64,000 nucleotides of DNA from Vesta saturnalis (Eukaryota; Arthropoda; Insecta; Coleoptera; Lampyridae), in NCBI GenBank assembly GCA_036346205.1, contig JARFJB010001947.1:815001-879000 (forward strand), in the 5' to 3' direction. A program made the position numbers and the translations under genes. Within the stretch, counting starts at the first letter, position 1. Every line of letters starts with the position of its first letter. Below the pieces are notes generated by a model, which was given only the letters and a program-made list of their open reading frames with translations, searched no databases and was not told where the DNA came from. Below are positions 1-10,900 of the stretch, piece by piece.

Positions 1-2740
1 GTGCCTTTTTTTCGAATACCTGGAGGAGAAGTTGATTGCAACTAAAGCACGAGTTTGGTGGATATTTGTGTAGACGTTCATCCTTCCTGGTTATTTCTTT
101 TGAAGTTACGGACTAGGAGGTCAATTAACGAGCATTTCACAAAGGGATGTGTTTTATATAAGTGCATCTTGGTGGTGAATTTGGAGACGCGCTAAAGCGG
201 ATTTATATTTTCGAATAAAACCATTGTAAAGGCACAAAGTTTTGTTCCCTCCCCCGTAATAGATTAGCTGCAACAAACGAAAGTCTCACTGTAAATAATT
301 TGTAAATAGACATTTTTCGTTTTAATATTAAAAGGACTTGTAAATAGAGCTACCGAATTAATGTAACATTAAACAGGTAGGGTGTAAATATATCTCGTGC
401 GTAAAAGCGATTTGTTTTGTGCACATAAACTATATACCGTCCTGGCCAATTAACGTAAGCGTATTGCTATCGAAATTTAAAACTGGGAAATTGCCGCATG
501 GGCTTGCCTTGCCGATCAAAAACGTGCAAAAGGTGTCCTGAAGCCGATCTCGTCCATTTCACTTTCATTGCTATCTGGTGAAGACGTATTCAAGAGTTCT
601 GTGTAGAAGGTAATTCAATATTGTACGTTCATGTGATTGCTTTATCATAACTTTGTTTGTAAATATGGTGATATTAGTTGTTGATGAGCGATTAAACGCA
701 GTCGTTATATTTTGTTGTTATTTTGCGGTATTTGATGCCCTCACGTTAATCCGAATTAAAAGTTAGACGAACTGATTTTATTTGCGCTATCTTTGGTATT
801 TTGTTTCTTATTATTTAATTAAATGTACTACAAATTTATGTTTACCATTATAATGCTGTCATAAAAATTAAGTAAACATAAGGGAAATAAAATGATACAA
901 AATACCCAGCAAATGTGCAATGTGTGTTGCATGTCTGCAGGACTTACTTAAATCGTTTTCCACTTTCTACATGTAAATGCATGTGTGTTAGAATGATAAC
1001 AAAATTTATATTAAAAAGTAATCAATTCATGAATTGAAACAAAAAAAATTAGTTGAATTAAAGTCATACACTACCCAGGAGAACAAAAGAGGTGTAATAA
1101 TTTTATTAAGCACTGAAATAATGAAGGTAAGGCAAAAACACAAAGCATAAGTAATCCTATATTTTACACTAAAAATACAAATTAAGCAAAAATAATTAGG
1201 TCGTGATCTAAAACAAAAAAAAATCAGTTAAATTAAAATAATAAGTTATATAGATATACCTTCATCAACCACATAGTCGTATCGATGTCCGCGTCTATGA
1301 GTAATTGAAACTTATTGCAAATATTTAATAAGAGAAGGGTCCCGTTAAATGAGGTCCCGTCCCCTTCCATAAAAACGATATCGTACTAAAACAAAAATTA
1401 TTTCAAACTGAAACAACAACAAAAATTACTCACTTCCGGAGATATATTTCTTACAAAATTAATAACTACTTCATCTGAAAATTGAAGTTAAAAAAATAAA
1501 TTACGTATAATATTCTACTTACCCCCTTCCGTTCTGCTGAACCCTAAATCGACAAATTCAACAAAATCTGTAATAAAGACGTTAAGTTTGAGTAAAAAAA
1601 AAATGTTTATAAATTATTCTTGCCAGCCATTATTTTAGTAGATTAAGTAAAACTTCGCTAATGTATAAAACGTGTATATGTCTGGAATATGATATTATAA
1701 TGTAAGGTGAACAACATTATTATATAAATTTTTCATATGAGTATGCGTAAATAAAATTATATTATAAGTAACTGTAAAAGACGTACGTGCATGTAAATAA
1801 AAAAGAGACATAAAAGAAGCCAACGAGGACGTGCTCGAGCTTAGGGTTAGGCGGGTGTAGAGGGGAAGGGATTCTAGTCCTAAAAAGCGCGGTCTTCAAT
1901 TTCTAATTTGCCCATAGGTCCAAATCGGAATTAATATTTTTGAAAACGTGATTGCGTGTTACAAGCGGCTCTTTAGCTATTGCGTTTTTTAATTTGTCAA
2001 AAATATGAAAAATGGTCCTAAAATTTACCTACACAATTTTGAAACGATAAACTGCACTTAAAACGCAACTTTTTTTTGCTTTACTTACCTATACTCATAA
2101 GAAACACATCTTACAGCTCGACTTCAACAATTTTAATTAGTTTAGGACCACCAATTTTTTAGTTCCAACGCGACGTATGTGTAATTTCATGTAAAATCAG
2201 TACTATAATGAATAAAATGTACTTCAACAGAAATGAATGTGTATGGTCAGCATTCTCGTCTCTAATTTTAAATTAATGCATATTCCATATAATATATGTT
2301 ATATTTTTGGAGCGTAATATTTTAAATAAAATCAATATTCGTATATTATATACAGCAGTAAAGCGTCTTCGTTTAGTTAAAAAATTTTCATGTATATACA
2401 ATTCTGTTGAGTATCTTTATTTCATTTTCATTTTTACATATTACAAACACATAGGTAATAGTTTGTTTAAAGAATGCGGTATACACCACTTCACAAATTC
2501 CAATAAACTATAAGTTTTCAGGACTATTCTTTTATAAAATTAAAAAATTAGGGAAAACAATATTACAACAGTTCACAAGAATAAATAACAATTTTTTTCT
2601 AAGACAAGGTAGTAAAAATCTATTCAAATTTTACTAACAGATCATAAGTTTTTAACTTTTGATTTTAGTGCTGCCAGTATAACACGAAACATAACAATGT
2701 CTTGATTGTTAGCAATTTTACAATAATGCATTAATGACAA
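1..2740. other. AT-rich sequence without a recognised gene
   Basis: No convincing coding region is visible on either strand; the only open frame over 60 codons (2307-2513) has simple, AT-driven composition. The first 300 bases are less AT-rich and include TTATATAAG at about 153 and AATAAAACC at about 216, an order that would suit the end of a truncated LTR or a non-coding first exon, but no partner repeat is in the window. A possible splice donor (GAAG|GTAATT) lies at about 607. Nothing here is strong enough to name. Confidence 0.3.
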
Positions 2741-2744
2741 AACC

Positions 2745-2939
2745 TTAGTATAACCTTGCCTTTTTCAGCATCCGCTGCACTTCATACAACTCCAAATCAT
2801 ATTTTAACTTATTTATTTTGCGTATCAGGTCTTTTATTTGTTCCCTTTTTGAAGACCTCTTACAAATTGTTCCTGATGCAAACTTTTGCATTGATTTTTT
2901 CATTATTATATTGTATTTCTGCAGACTTATTAACTTCAA
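2745..2939 (-). pseudogene. Small coiled-coil ORF related to the ORF at 48978-49214
   Basis: A 64-codon minus-strand frame, very rich in Lys, Leu and Ile. Its C-terminal half (KINKLKYDLELYE) matches the C-terminal half of the 78-aa ORF near the right end of the Polinton (EIKKLKIDLELYE), with about half of the last 32 residues identical and similar heptad spacing. This helix-forming segment resembles the C-terminal coiled coils of Myb/SANT-like proteins carried by some insect transposons, but no DNA-binding domain is present here. The N-terminal half does not match. It is probably a fragment of a mobile-element accessory gene; which element is not known. Confidence 0.4.
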
Positions 2940-3570
2940 TGAAACCTACATTTGTCTAAAGGCCAGTTTATATCTAGTTACGTGTGTCTAGCACAGATAC
3001 GTACCACACATATCTGGTTATTTCCTTTTGTGACATATTTGCATAGCAGAGATTCAAACTACAGATGTGTTTGGTCACCTACTATTTTTTAATGATGACT
3101 CGCATCTTAAAGATGGTGCTGTCACTATAATTTTTAGCTAAGACGCGAACCGACTATTTTTAGCTATGATACAACTACATTCTAGCGAGGACTCGAACCA
3201 GCTATCATCTGACCCCCAAGGCGATCATGCAAATCTAGTGATTTCTCTAGTGTCTTTTTGGGTTAGGATTGGCCTTGTATTACTACTCATAATTAAAATA
3301 ATTTGACTTTGACCTATTAATAGCCTTCTCCCACCGGGTTACGTTTGCTACCCTCCAGGGACTGGACTACCAAAAAGTCTCCTAATACTGACAACAGGTC
3401 CCTATTTAGAGCGTGAGTACCCCAAAATACGTCATGAAGGGGTTGGCAATGACGCCGGAAAAGAACCCGACAAAAAGGAAGCGGCCTACGTGACTTCCCC
3501 CACTCCTTGTGGGCGTGACCTAGGATGTTACAAAAAGTGGTGGGGAAAATCTGGACCCCTAGGATTAATT
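2940..3570. other. Unassigned sequence with a GC-richer block
   Basis: No gene recognised. From about 3330 to 3560 the base composition becomes clearly more GC-rich than its surroundings, and three stretches resembling GACTCGAA or GACGCGAACC occur upstream at 3080-3210. The block ends at the 10-bp tandem repeat. It could be the end of an unidentified repeat family. Confidence 0.3.
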
Positions 3571-3650
3571 GAGATGAATTAAGGTGAATTAAAATGAATT
3601 AAGATGCATTAAGATGACTTAAGATGAATTAAAGTGAAATAAGATGAATC
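3571..3650. repeat. 10-bp minisatellite, 8 units
   Basis: Eight consecutive 10-bp units close to AAGATGAATT follow each other without a single length change; only point substitutions separate them (for example GAGATGAATT, AAGGTGAATT, AAGATGCATT, AAGATGACTT). The constant period suggests a young tandem array. Confidence 0.9.
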
Positions 3651-4149
3651 CCTCCTTCCCCACTTTTCATTATGACGTCATAACTATGGTCCTTAGGGAT
3701 GTAGCCCTCGAACTAGCGCATGGAGGCTGGGCGATGGACCAGTCAGGAGGTTGGGCTGAGTCTAAAGGCCAATTAGAAGCCAAAGGGCGTGGCCTACCCT
3801 TAGGTCCTCCAATCAGAACGCTGTATGCACGCGGATCACCAATCAGCTGGAAATGGGCTGGAATTAAAAACTACACCGGAGATTGGAGACCCGATTCGAT
3901 TTACATATTTATGTAAAAGTGCAATAAAGTATAATTATTAATGCTAGCTATGCAGGATGATGCATTTCAATACGCAGTATAAGGATATAACTACTAATTA
4001 ATTTTGTAACTATTGGTTCTCAATGCTTTCGTTTAGTGTCGTTTCTGTTATGTCGTACCAGATTATACATGATTTTAAATAAATATTACACTTAACATGA
4101 GTTGATCTGGCTTGAGAAGAAAACAGGAATAATTATTAACGAACATAAC
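3651..4149 (+). other. Open frame of 90 codons, unrecognised
   Basis: An ATG frame runs from 3644 to 3916 and is less AT-biased than most of the window. The predicted peptide has no signal peptide, membrane segment or motif I recognise. The DNA contains two CCAATCAG boxes (about 3810 and 3840) and a GGGCGTGG box, which look more like promoter elements or repeat sequence than coding sequence. After 3916 the sequence is AT-rich and featureless up to the mariner relic. Confidence 0.25.
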
Positions 4150-4700
4150 TTTATTTTTCTACTCTTTTTTTATTCGAGTCCCTTTTGGCATATACACTAT
4201 TAAAAGAATCCCCTCAGCGCCCCCGAAAACTGTGACTATCCCTTTTCTCCCAGAAAAGTGCGTCTCGCTTTCTTGGGCGGTGGAGAGCCCTTATGAACCC
4301 ATTTTATATACTCTTGTTGGAGGATCCCAGTGGTGTAGCCACGTCTTATGCCCAGTTACAATTCTATAGAAGATGTTTCATCTTGGGAGGAAGCACCTAC
4401 GTACTTTTCGGCAATTTGTCGTCAGCACAGTTTTTGTTCTGTACTGAGCAGCTTTTGAATTCGTTGTGCCGACACTTCACTCATTCCACAATGTGTGAAG
4501 TGCAGAAACACTCGTTTCAGACATTCCTATTTCTCTACCAATAACCGAAACTTTTACTGGGCGACCAATCAACACCAAATCTTCAACTTCCTCCATAATT
4601 TCATCAGTTTATGCTTCAAGAGGTGTTCCACACTTTGCGTCATCATGAATGAATTCCCTGTCCCATTCGAACTGGATCAATATTTGACTCGCTAATAGAA
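4150..4700 (-). pseudogene. Mariner transposase relic
   Basis: Read on the minus strand in several frames, this stretch shows the order of a mariner-family transposase. First comes a helix-turn-helix part (IGREIGMSETSVSALH, about 4490-4545), then a segment with KLLSTEQK (about 4440), then the strand around the first catalytic Asp (TGHKTWLHHWDP, about 4300-4350, where the family has the acidic catalytic residue in T-G-D-E-T-W). It ends with the proline/lysine-rich segment SPPPKKAR and a degraded AEGILLI strand (about 4190-4260). The catalytic Asp/Glu positions are mutated and there are several stops and frameshifts, so it is dead. The third catalytic Asp and both terminal inverted repeats were not found. 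It is independent of the Tc1-like elements at 5.8 and 60.8 kb. Confidence 0.72.
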
Positions 4701-5768
4701 TGAGCTATTTTCTCCATGCACACTGCCACCATTTTCTCATGGATATAACTTTAATGTGTATAAAGTGATTCCTGTGAGGTATTTTTGGATATTACGCTTA
4801 GGGATTACATTCTATTAGCATCCTCCTGTACATTGTTTATCTCTATAATTTATTTCGTCCCATGTTACAGATATTCAATTGCGTAAGATGCATTTATTCG
4901 ATGCAAATAGTAAAAGATAAAATAAAACTTGAAAAAAGTAGTAAAGAAACACTACCGACACGTAGATAGTACAATATTCGTTTCATTTAGATAGTATTCC
5001 TCATCGGTTATGTTCAACTGCTTTAAATTCGTCTACGAAAATATGCTTACCAAACGCTATTTATTTTCACTAGTAATAGTGTCAATAGTCAATTTTCTCC
5101 GTTCCAGTCACCAAATTACAAACTGAATGTGCAGCACCACGATTACATTAACCTCTTATTTTGAGATTCAGGAAATCACCCGAAAAAGGAATGTCACATA
5201 TATGTGAATTTAGAGTTCCTTGATATATTTCATTTTGTTCCTTTGGCAGTGCAACAACAATGACCATTACATATTCGTTTCGCATCACCTTTTATTCGTC
5301 TAATAAACTCCTCCGCAGTATTATATTCCTTTCCAAATGTATAAATTATACTAAGTATCGTTTTCATCAGACTTGATGTAACAAGGTTACTAGATACAGA
5401 AACTTACAAGGCCGGAATTGACTTTTACATCATTACCCAAACGTATTTTTAAGTCGTGCATATCGGTACTTAATACAAAAAAAAAATTATGTCCATTTCA
5501 ATCTCCAACAAATAAAAATACTAGTTATTGCTACATGTTAATTTATTGAAGCGGCGATTATATTTGCTTACGTTAACAACCAGATAAGAACAAAACAGAC
5601 ACATTTGAATAAGTGTTAACACGCGACTAAATATAATATAAAAACTTCAATAAAATATTCACACATAAACAGAAAAAAATAGTTGTCCAGAAGATGTTTG
5701 TGGGATAAAATTCCTTGTAGCAACGAAATCTAAAAATAGGGCACTTAATTCACCTATATACATTAAAT
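4701..5768. other. AT-rich interval, nothing recognised
   Basis: No open frame, repeat or RNA gene could be supported. The interval separates the mariner relic from the Tc1/mariner-like element. Confidence 0.4.
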
Positions 5769-6939
5769 GTATCGGGTGGCCAACTAAGAACGGCCGTTGG
5801 CCATATCTCAGGAGTGGATTATAGTACAGGTTCGGGAAAAAAAATTTTTAACGAAAGTAGCCTCGAGTTTATTTATTTGGCCACCAAGGTCTCCAGACCT
5901 AACTTGTTTAGATTTTTATTTGTGGGGGCGTATATGCCGATAGACCCACAACAAGAACTGACATGATTTAAAGAATACGACAGACAATACGAAGTATTTC
6001 AAGGGCAGAAATTGAAACTGTTGTTCTCCCCACCCGTCAGCGATTGATTTCATGCATTGAAAATGATGGACGACATTTCGAACATCTAGGGCGACACTAA
6101 TTACGTAGTTATTTATTTAAGGTTTTAATTGTTAGGTTTATCACATTATTATTTTATAATTTGTTCTCATTGTTAGTAGCGACAGCATTACATTTAGGTA
6201 ATCTAGCGGCAACCATAATATTAGTATGATAACAGTTTAAATTACAGCAGACCAATGTAAAATCTTTTCATCCAGGCTAAATTTAATAATTTCCGTTAAC
6301 GCGAACTAGCCTACTAGACGTTGGAAGAACAATTCCCGCCATTTACCTGTTTCTTACGATATCTCAGGATAGGAAAAAGATATCTACTTGCAGTTTTCAC
6401 TGTTTTATTACTACTTTAGTCTACTTTTTAAAGACCTACTTAAATTTTTATATTTCCATTTAAAATTGTAAAGAGAAAACACAATACTAAAAAAATATTA
6501 AACAGCACCCTCTAGCATTTATGTTATTAAACAGATTGCTTCAAATTTACAAATTTTCTATTGTTTAACAAAAGCTCTTTCAAACAACATCAAGTTTATT
6601 AAAATCGGTCAAGCAGAACCTGAATTAAAGGCGTTTTTTCATAACAAAGTTCCCACTCTCCCCCACTCCTTATTTGAAGAGATAGACGAAAACTTGTCAA
6701 ATAAAAAATATATAGAATTTGTCGAGGAATCTGATTATAGTATTTAATATACCCCTTAATTGAGTAAATTTTGAAAAATATTGCTTTTTAGAATTTCAAC
6801 TGTCAAATACTACAATTCTGAAAATAATTTCCAGGCGTTTCTCGAGGCCACTTTCGTTATAAAAATTTTTTTCCCGAACCTGTGCTATAATCCATTCCTG
6901 AGATATGCCCGACGGCCGTTCTTAGTTGGCCACCCGGTA
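5769..6939 (+). mobile_element. Tc1/mariner-like (IS630 superfamily) element with ~100-bp TIRs
   Basis: The two ends are imperfect inverted copies of about 98-102 bp: 5769-5866 starts CGGGTGGCCAACTAAGAACG and 6838-6939 is its reverse complement with a few changes. TA dinucleotides lie just outside both ends, as expected for this superfamily. Inside the left TIR lies a short transposase remnant (5868-6100). The rest of the interior is AT-rich and non-coding, so this is a deleted, non-autonomous copy about 1.17 kb long. A different but related element lies at 60830-62174. Confidence 0.85.
5868..6100 (+). pseudogene. C-terminal remnant of an IS630-type transposase
   Basis: Immediately after the left TIR the plus frame reads WPPRSPDLTCLDFYLWG, the strongly conserved region holding the last catalytic Asp of insect IS630/Tc1-like (DUF4817-associated) transposases. 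Further fragments of the C-terminal helices follow until about 6100, with stop codons and small deletions. The N-terminal helix-turn-helix domain and the first two catalytic Asp residues are missing. It therefore encodes no active enzyme. This region is exactly the part deleted in the element at 60.8-62.2 kb. Confidence 0.75.
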
Positions 6940-7179
6940 CAATAAATTGTAAAATAGCACAACTTACTATAATGATCCAAACAATTATGCACTTATTAAT
7001 AATTCAAGTCCACAAAAGCAAAGATGTAATTACCTTTACGTCAAATAATAGACTCGATATTCAACTCGAACTCACTTTTATTTTAAATTTGTAGATATGT
7101 CCTTAACGGCAGTTATCACTTTATACCCGCTAAATGGTAATTTCTTATAACATTTTTCATTCTGCAGGTAACTTAATTA

Positions 7180-7582
7180 ACACGTGACCTTGACTCAGCC
7201 AAATTCCAAGCATTGCTTGGTGACCTTGAACAAACTATGAAGCGGGGGACGCGTAGGTGCATGGTGAGTTATGATCCGTCTAGCTATACTGACCTTGAAG
7301 AATATACAGGCAATGTGAGCGACCTTGACCTTGAAAACCAATCTAGTGACTTTCTCAAATCTAGTCACTTTTCTAGTGACAAAAGTGCGTTAGAACTGGG
7401 ATATGAGCGACATTGACCTTGAAAACAAAAAATCTAGTAACTTTCTCAAATCTAGTTACTTTTCTAGTGACAAAAGTCGGATTAGAAGTGGGATGTGAGC
7501 AACCTTGACCATGAAACCAAATCTAGTGACTGTTTAAAATCTAGTTACTTTTCTGGTTACGACAGTGAGTTAGAAGTGACAT
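7180..7582. repeat. ~90-bp tandem repeat with repeated TGACCTTGA motifs
   Basis: Three copies of a roughly 90-bp unit start at about 7315, 7403 and 7496. Each opens with GTGAGC(G/A)ACCTTGACC, then has a run of TCTAGTGAC and CTAGTCAC boxes that form small inverted repeats, and ends with GAAGTGGGAT-like sequence. The 130 bp upstream carries three more TGACCTTGA boxes (7185, 7221, 7290). The motif is the reverse complement of TCAAGGTCA, which also recurs in the Polinton TIRs. No open frame longer than 67 codons spans the array. Confidence 0.8.
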
Positions 7583-7589
7583 AGCTATA

Positions 7590-8212
7590 CTACTTGTGGA
7601 TGGTATAGGTTCGATACTCTGTACGCTCTCCTTCCTTGTAGCACCGCGGGATTTATTCTCTATAGGGACTACTGCCGCCGGTTTAACACGAGTTTGAGGT
7701 GTAATATTTAGCACATTTTGCATTTCAGTTCTTATAAAGTTTTTTATTTCTGACATCAGTTCTAGGCAGTTGCAGTACCAGGTACTACTGCAGCAGGAGT
7801 AAGCACTGCCACTTCCTCTTTAATTATTTCTATGAATTCAGTGATTAATTCTGCTACTGCTACTTATCGTGACACAATACACTAATCCATTCCACCTATT
7901 ACGCGTTGGGTGAGGTGTTCCCTCTACTTCAATATCTGCTATTTTGACTACTTTCAACAATTTTCCGGATTGTGCTCTTGACCTAGTTTGTATCAATAAC
8001 ATTCCTTTTGCCTCTTGTGTCTTATCTACTTCTCTAATCAAACCAAAAAGAACTTTCGATATTAAGAAGGGATATACTTTGGTAAAATCTCCTTTCCTTT
8101 TAAGGAGCAGGAACCGGGACCAAGGAGTCTCCTTTTCCTGCCTTCCTTTCTCAGTGGTTTTTCTAGAGGAAACCGCCAAAACCTCAATTCCAGTTCCATT
8201 AACCGTTGACAC
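7590..8212 (-). pseudogene. I-like LINE ORF1 (gag) relic
   Basis: The frame 8212-7838 begins with a plausible ATG and contains SRFLLLKRKGDFTKVYPFLI followed by a basic segment. This aligns with the N-terminal domain of the ORF1 at 21988-23220 (PRFLILTRKDGINFDRVSPF), where the next conserved stretch is the RNA-binding part of the I-factor gag. A second fragment, 7756-7590 in another frame, resembles the C-terminal Ser/Thr/Pro-rich tail. The zinc-knuckle region between them has been lost by deletion. The product would have packaged LINE RNA; this copy is truncated and frameshifted, and its ORF2 is absent, being replaced by the tandem repeat downstream. Confidence 0.6.
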
Positions 8213-8640
8213 TCATGGTTCAGTGGCACTTAGCCGAACCACTAGTGACTTCATGGTTGCGCTAAGTCACCAGGACGAACACACATATGGAACCTTTTGT
8301 AAACGAGTGAGGTCCCTGATTAATATATAAACACTAGACAATACTTTACAAGAACAAAACACAGACAGTCGGTAGAAACAAGCCAGGGAGTGGACACCCG
8401 ACATATGCGACCAACGTTAGCGTTACCACGTGGAGGCGCTGGATCGACTTTACTTGTTATTTTTATTTTTCTACTTGGGGTTCTAATATAACACTGGCTC
8501 TAACTGCAAAAATTTCCTTGCTATTCTGCATTTATTCAGAAGAATTGCTTCGGGATTATTCCAGTCGTTGAAATCACAATGGGGACTATTATTACTTTTT
8601 CGATTTTCCATAATATTTTGACTTCCTGTTTTAGTTCTGT
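8213..8640 (-). other. Probable LINE 5' UTR remnant
   Basis: Directly upstream (on the minus strand) of the ORF1 relic, this stretch is GC-richer and lacks an open frame. Part of it (8400-8450, including CCACGTGGAGGCGCTGGATC) resembles the compact 5' leader expected of I-like elements. It is assigned by position only. It ends where the R4-like reverse transcriptase tail begins. Confidence 0.35.
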
Positions 8641-8647
8641 ATATTTT

Positions 8648-10900
8648 CTAGTTTGTTCTAGTCTGCTTCAAGTTATTTGTGTTTGGTACAGCTATGTCCC
8701 TCAAATATGCTTGCTTCTTTACTTTGTCAACCAGGGTTATAATTGGTATGTTATTGTGTATTGCATAATCGGTTAATGTAGCTCTATCATAGTACAATTT
8801 AAACTGTGTATTTTCCATAACCTGGTCCGGGATATATTTGTGGTATAGTGTATGATGGTCATTTTTTAGTGGATGTTTTGGTACAATTTTCTGATGGATA
8901 ATGTTTACAAGTTGATTGTGTCTGTGAGTATAATCACTTTGAGTGAGAATTGTACATGCTCCTGCTATATGTTGTATTGTCTCAGATTTTATTCCACATT
9001 TCCTGCATATATCTTTTTTTACTGTCTTATCTTTAATTATATTCTTTCTATAGTTCTTAGTTCTGATAACCTGGTCGTGGATAGCTAGAAGAAAACCCTC
9101 AGTCTCCGGGAACATTTCACCTAGATCAAACCATTTATTGGAAGCTTCTTTAACCACATGAGATTGGTTCAAATACTGGTGGTGTCGTCCATGCAGTTTC
9201 TTGTTTTCCCACTTGTGCAATCTATCCAAGTATGATTGTCTGTTTGTTTCTGTAGTTTCTTCTTCTATTAGAATTAATGGTGTATAGTTGTTGACCATGT
9301 TGCAAATTGTTTCGTGTAGTGCACTAGAGGCCTTTTTTCCATGGAAAAGCTTTTTCAAATTTACTATTTCTCTTTCATGTAACCTTTTTATTTCAATCAG
9401 CCCTCTACCCCCTCCTTTTCTAGGGATTGCCACACGTTCTATAGCTAATTTAGGGTGGTGACATATGTGTTGTGTAAGGATAGTTATTGTTTTGATTTTA
9501 AGGTGGTTTAGTTCCGTTACCGTCCACTTAATCACACCAAAAGAATAAGTAAGCATCAGTATTGCATACGTATTAAGTGCTTTAAATAGATTTGTACTAG
9601 AAAGCTGAATTTTACATAGAGAGTGAATACGATAACTATACTCTTGTTTTAATTTTTCTTTAATTGATTTGTGATCTAATAACTGTGCTTGAATGTATCG
9701 TAAATAATTATAAAGCTCATCATTTTCCATTGCCAGAATCTCTTGCATCCCAAATATGTATCCACCTTCTATGATTTTACCTTTTCGAATATTTAATTTT
9801 TTAAATGTGTCTAATCCTAAATCCATTCTTATATCTTTTGACAATTCTGTTGTTATATCAAATAATTTTGTGATGTTTGTGTTAGTGTTTGCAAACAGCT
9901 TTAGGTCGACGATATGGTGTACATTTCTTCTATTATTTTTTATGCTAAATCTTAAATCGGAATCTATTAGTTCGTGTAATAGAGGATTAAGAGCAAGACA
10001 AACCCATAACGGGCTCAAGGAGTTACCCTGGAAAATACCTTTTTTTATTGCTATTTCATCAGTTACAATGTTATCTGTTCGCTTATTTAACATGATTGTG
10101 GTGTTCCAGAATGGCATAATGTTTTTCATAAAATTAATAATTTGTGGATTAATCTTGTACATTTCTAATACTTGTAGGAACCAGGAGTACGGTGTACTGT
10201 CATAGGATTTTTCACAATCTATGTAGGCTACAAATAAATATTTTCTATTTTTTTGTACATATTTTAAAATACTGGATTCAATGATTAGTTGCTCCTTACA
10301 TCCCATATGGTTTTGACGACAACCCTTCTGCTCTTCTGCTAAAATATTTTGGGTTATTATATGGCGTTTATTCGACAACTAAAACACGATGTAATGACTT
10401 TATACAATTTGGTCTATATTGTGAAGGATCTTGGGTTCTTTAACTTTCAGGGAGCATATACGGTATTCGATGAGTAAGAAACTCAGGAATAATACCGGTT
10501 CCATTTATTATTTCATTGATTCGTTGTACTAGTTTTCCATGTAATACATATAGCCGTTTCAACCAAAAGTTATCTATTCCATCAATCCCTGGTGCTTTCC
10601 AGTGATGTGTTTTCATAATTATATACCGAATCTCATCCAGAGTTATAGTCTCAAATTCCAGTCTATATTTTGTACTCTATTTCATTATTTGTTTATCCAT
10701 TCAGCTTCTCTGTTGTGTTCAATGTGATCTGACCATATATCTTTCTAAAATTGTTCTAGGGACTGTTTTGTTGGTGGTGCACTATTATTGACATTATTGC
10801 CCTTTACTTTCCTATAGAACTTCTTTCCATTTGCTGCAAACAATTTATTGTTTTCTTTTATAACCTATGTTTTTTTTGTATCTTGCCAATGTATGACTTT
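8648..10900 (-). pseudogene. R4/Dong-like LINE polyprotein relic (copy A)
   Basis: A 576-codon minus frame (10378-8648) holds most of a reverse transcriptase plus C-terminal endonuclease. Upstream, 10379-10900, other frames continue the N-terminal RT (WKAPGIDGIDNFWLK, about 10560-10605). Visible in order are GCRQNHMGCKEQLIIESSI, motif A YIDCEKSYDS, IKKGIFQGNSLSPLW, and a damaged motif C where the catalytic D-D is reduced to VDLKLFAN. Then come KGGGRGLIEI, the zinc cluster CRKCGI...HIAGAC, and the restriction-like endonuclease region with IPDQVMEN. This order (RT first, REL-endo last, no AP endonuclease) is that of the R2/R4/Dong group. The missing Asp in motif C and the broken N-terminus make it inactive. 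It is 5' truncated near 10.9 kb. Confidence 0.8.

Noticed and set aside
3644..3916. Host gene for the 90-codon frame
   Set aside because: No motif, no splice context, and promoter-like CCAAT boxes inside it; listed only as an unassigned open frame.
9756..10205. 149-codon plus-strand frame
   Set aside because: Antisense shadow of the R4-like reverse transcriptase.
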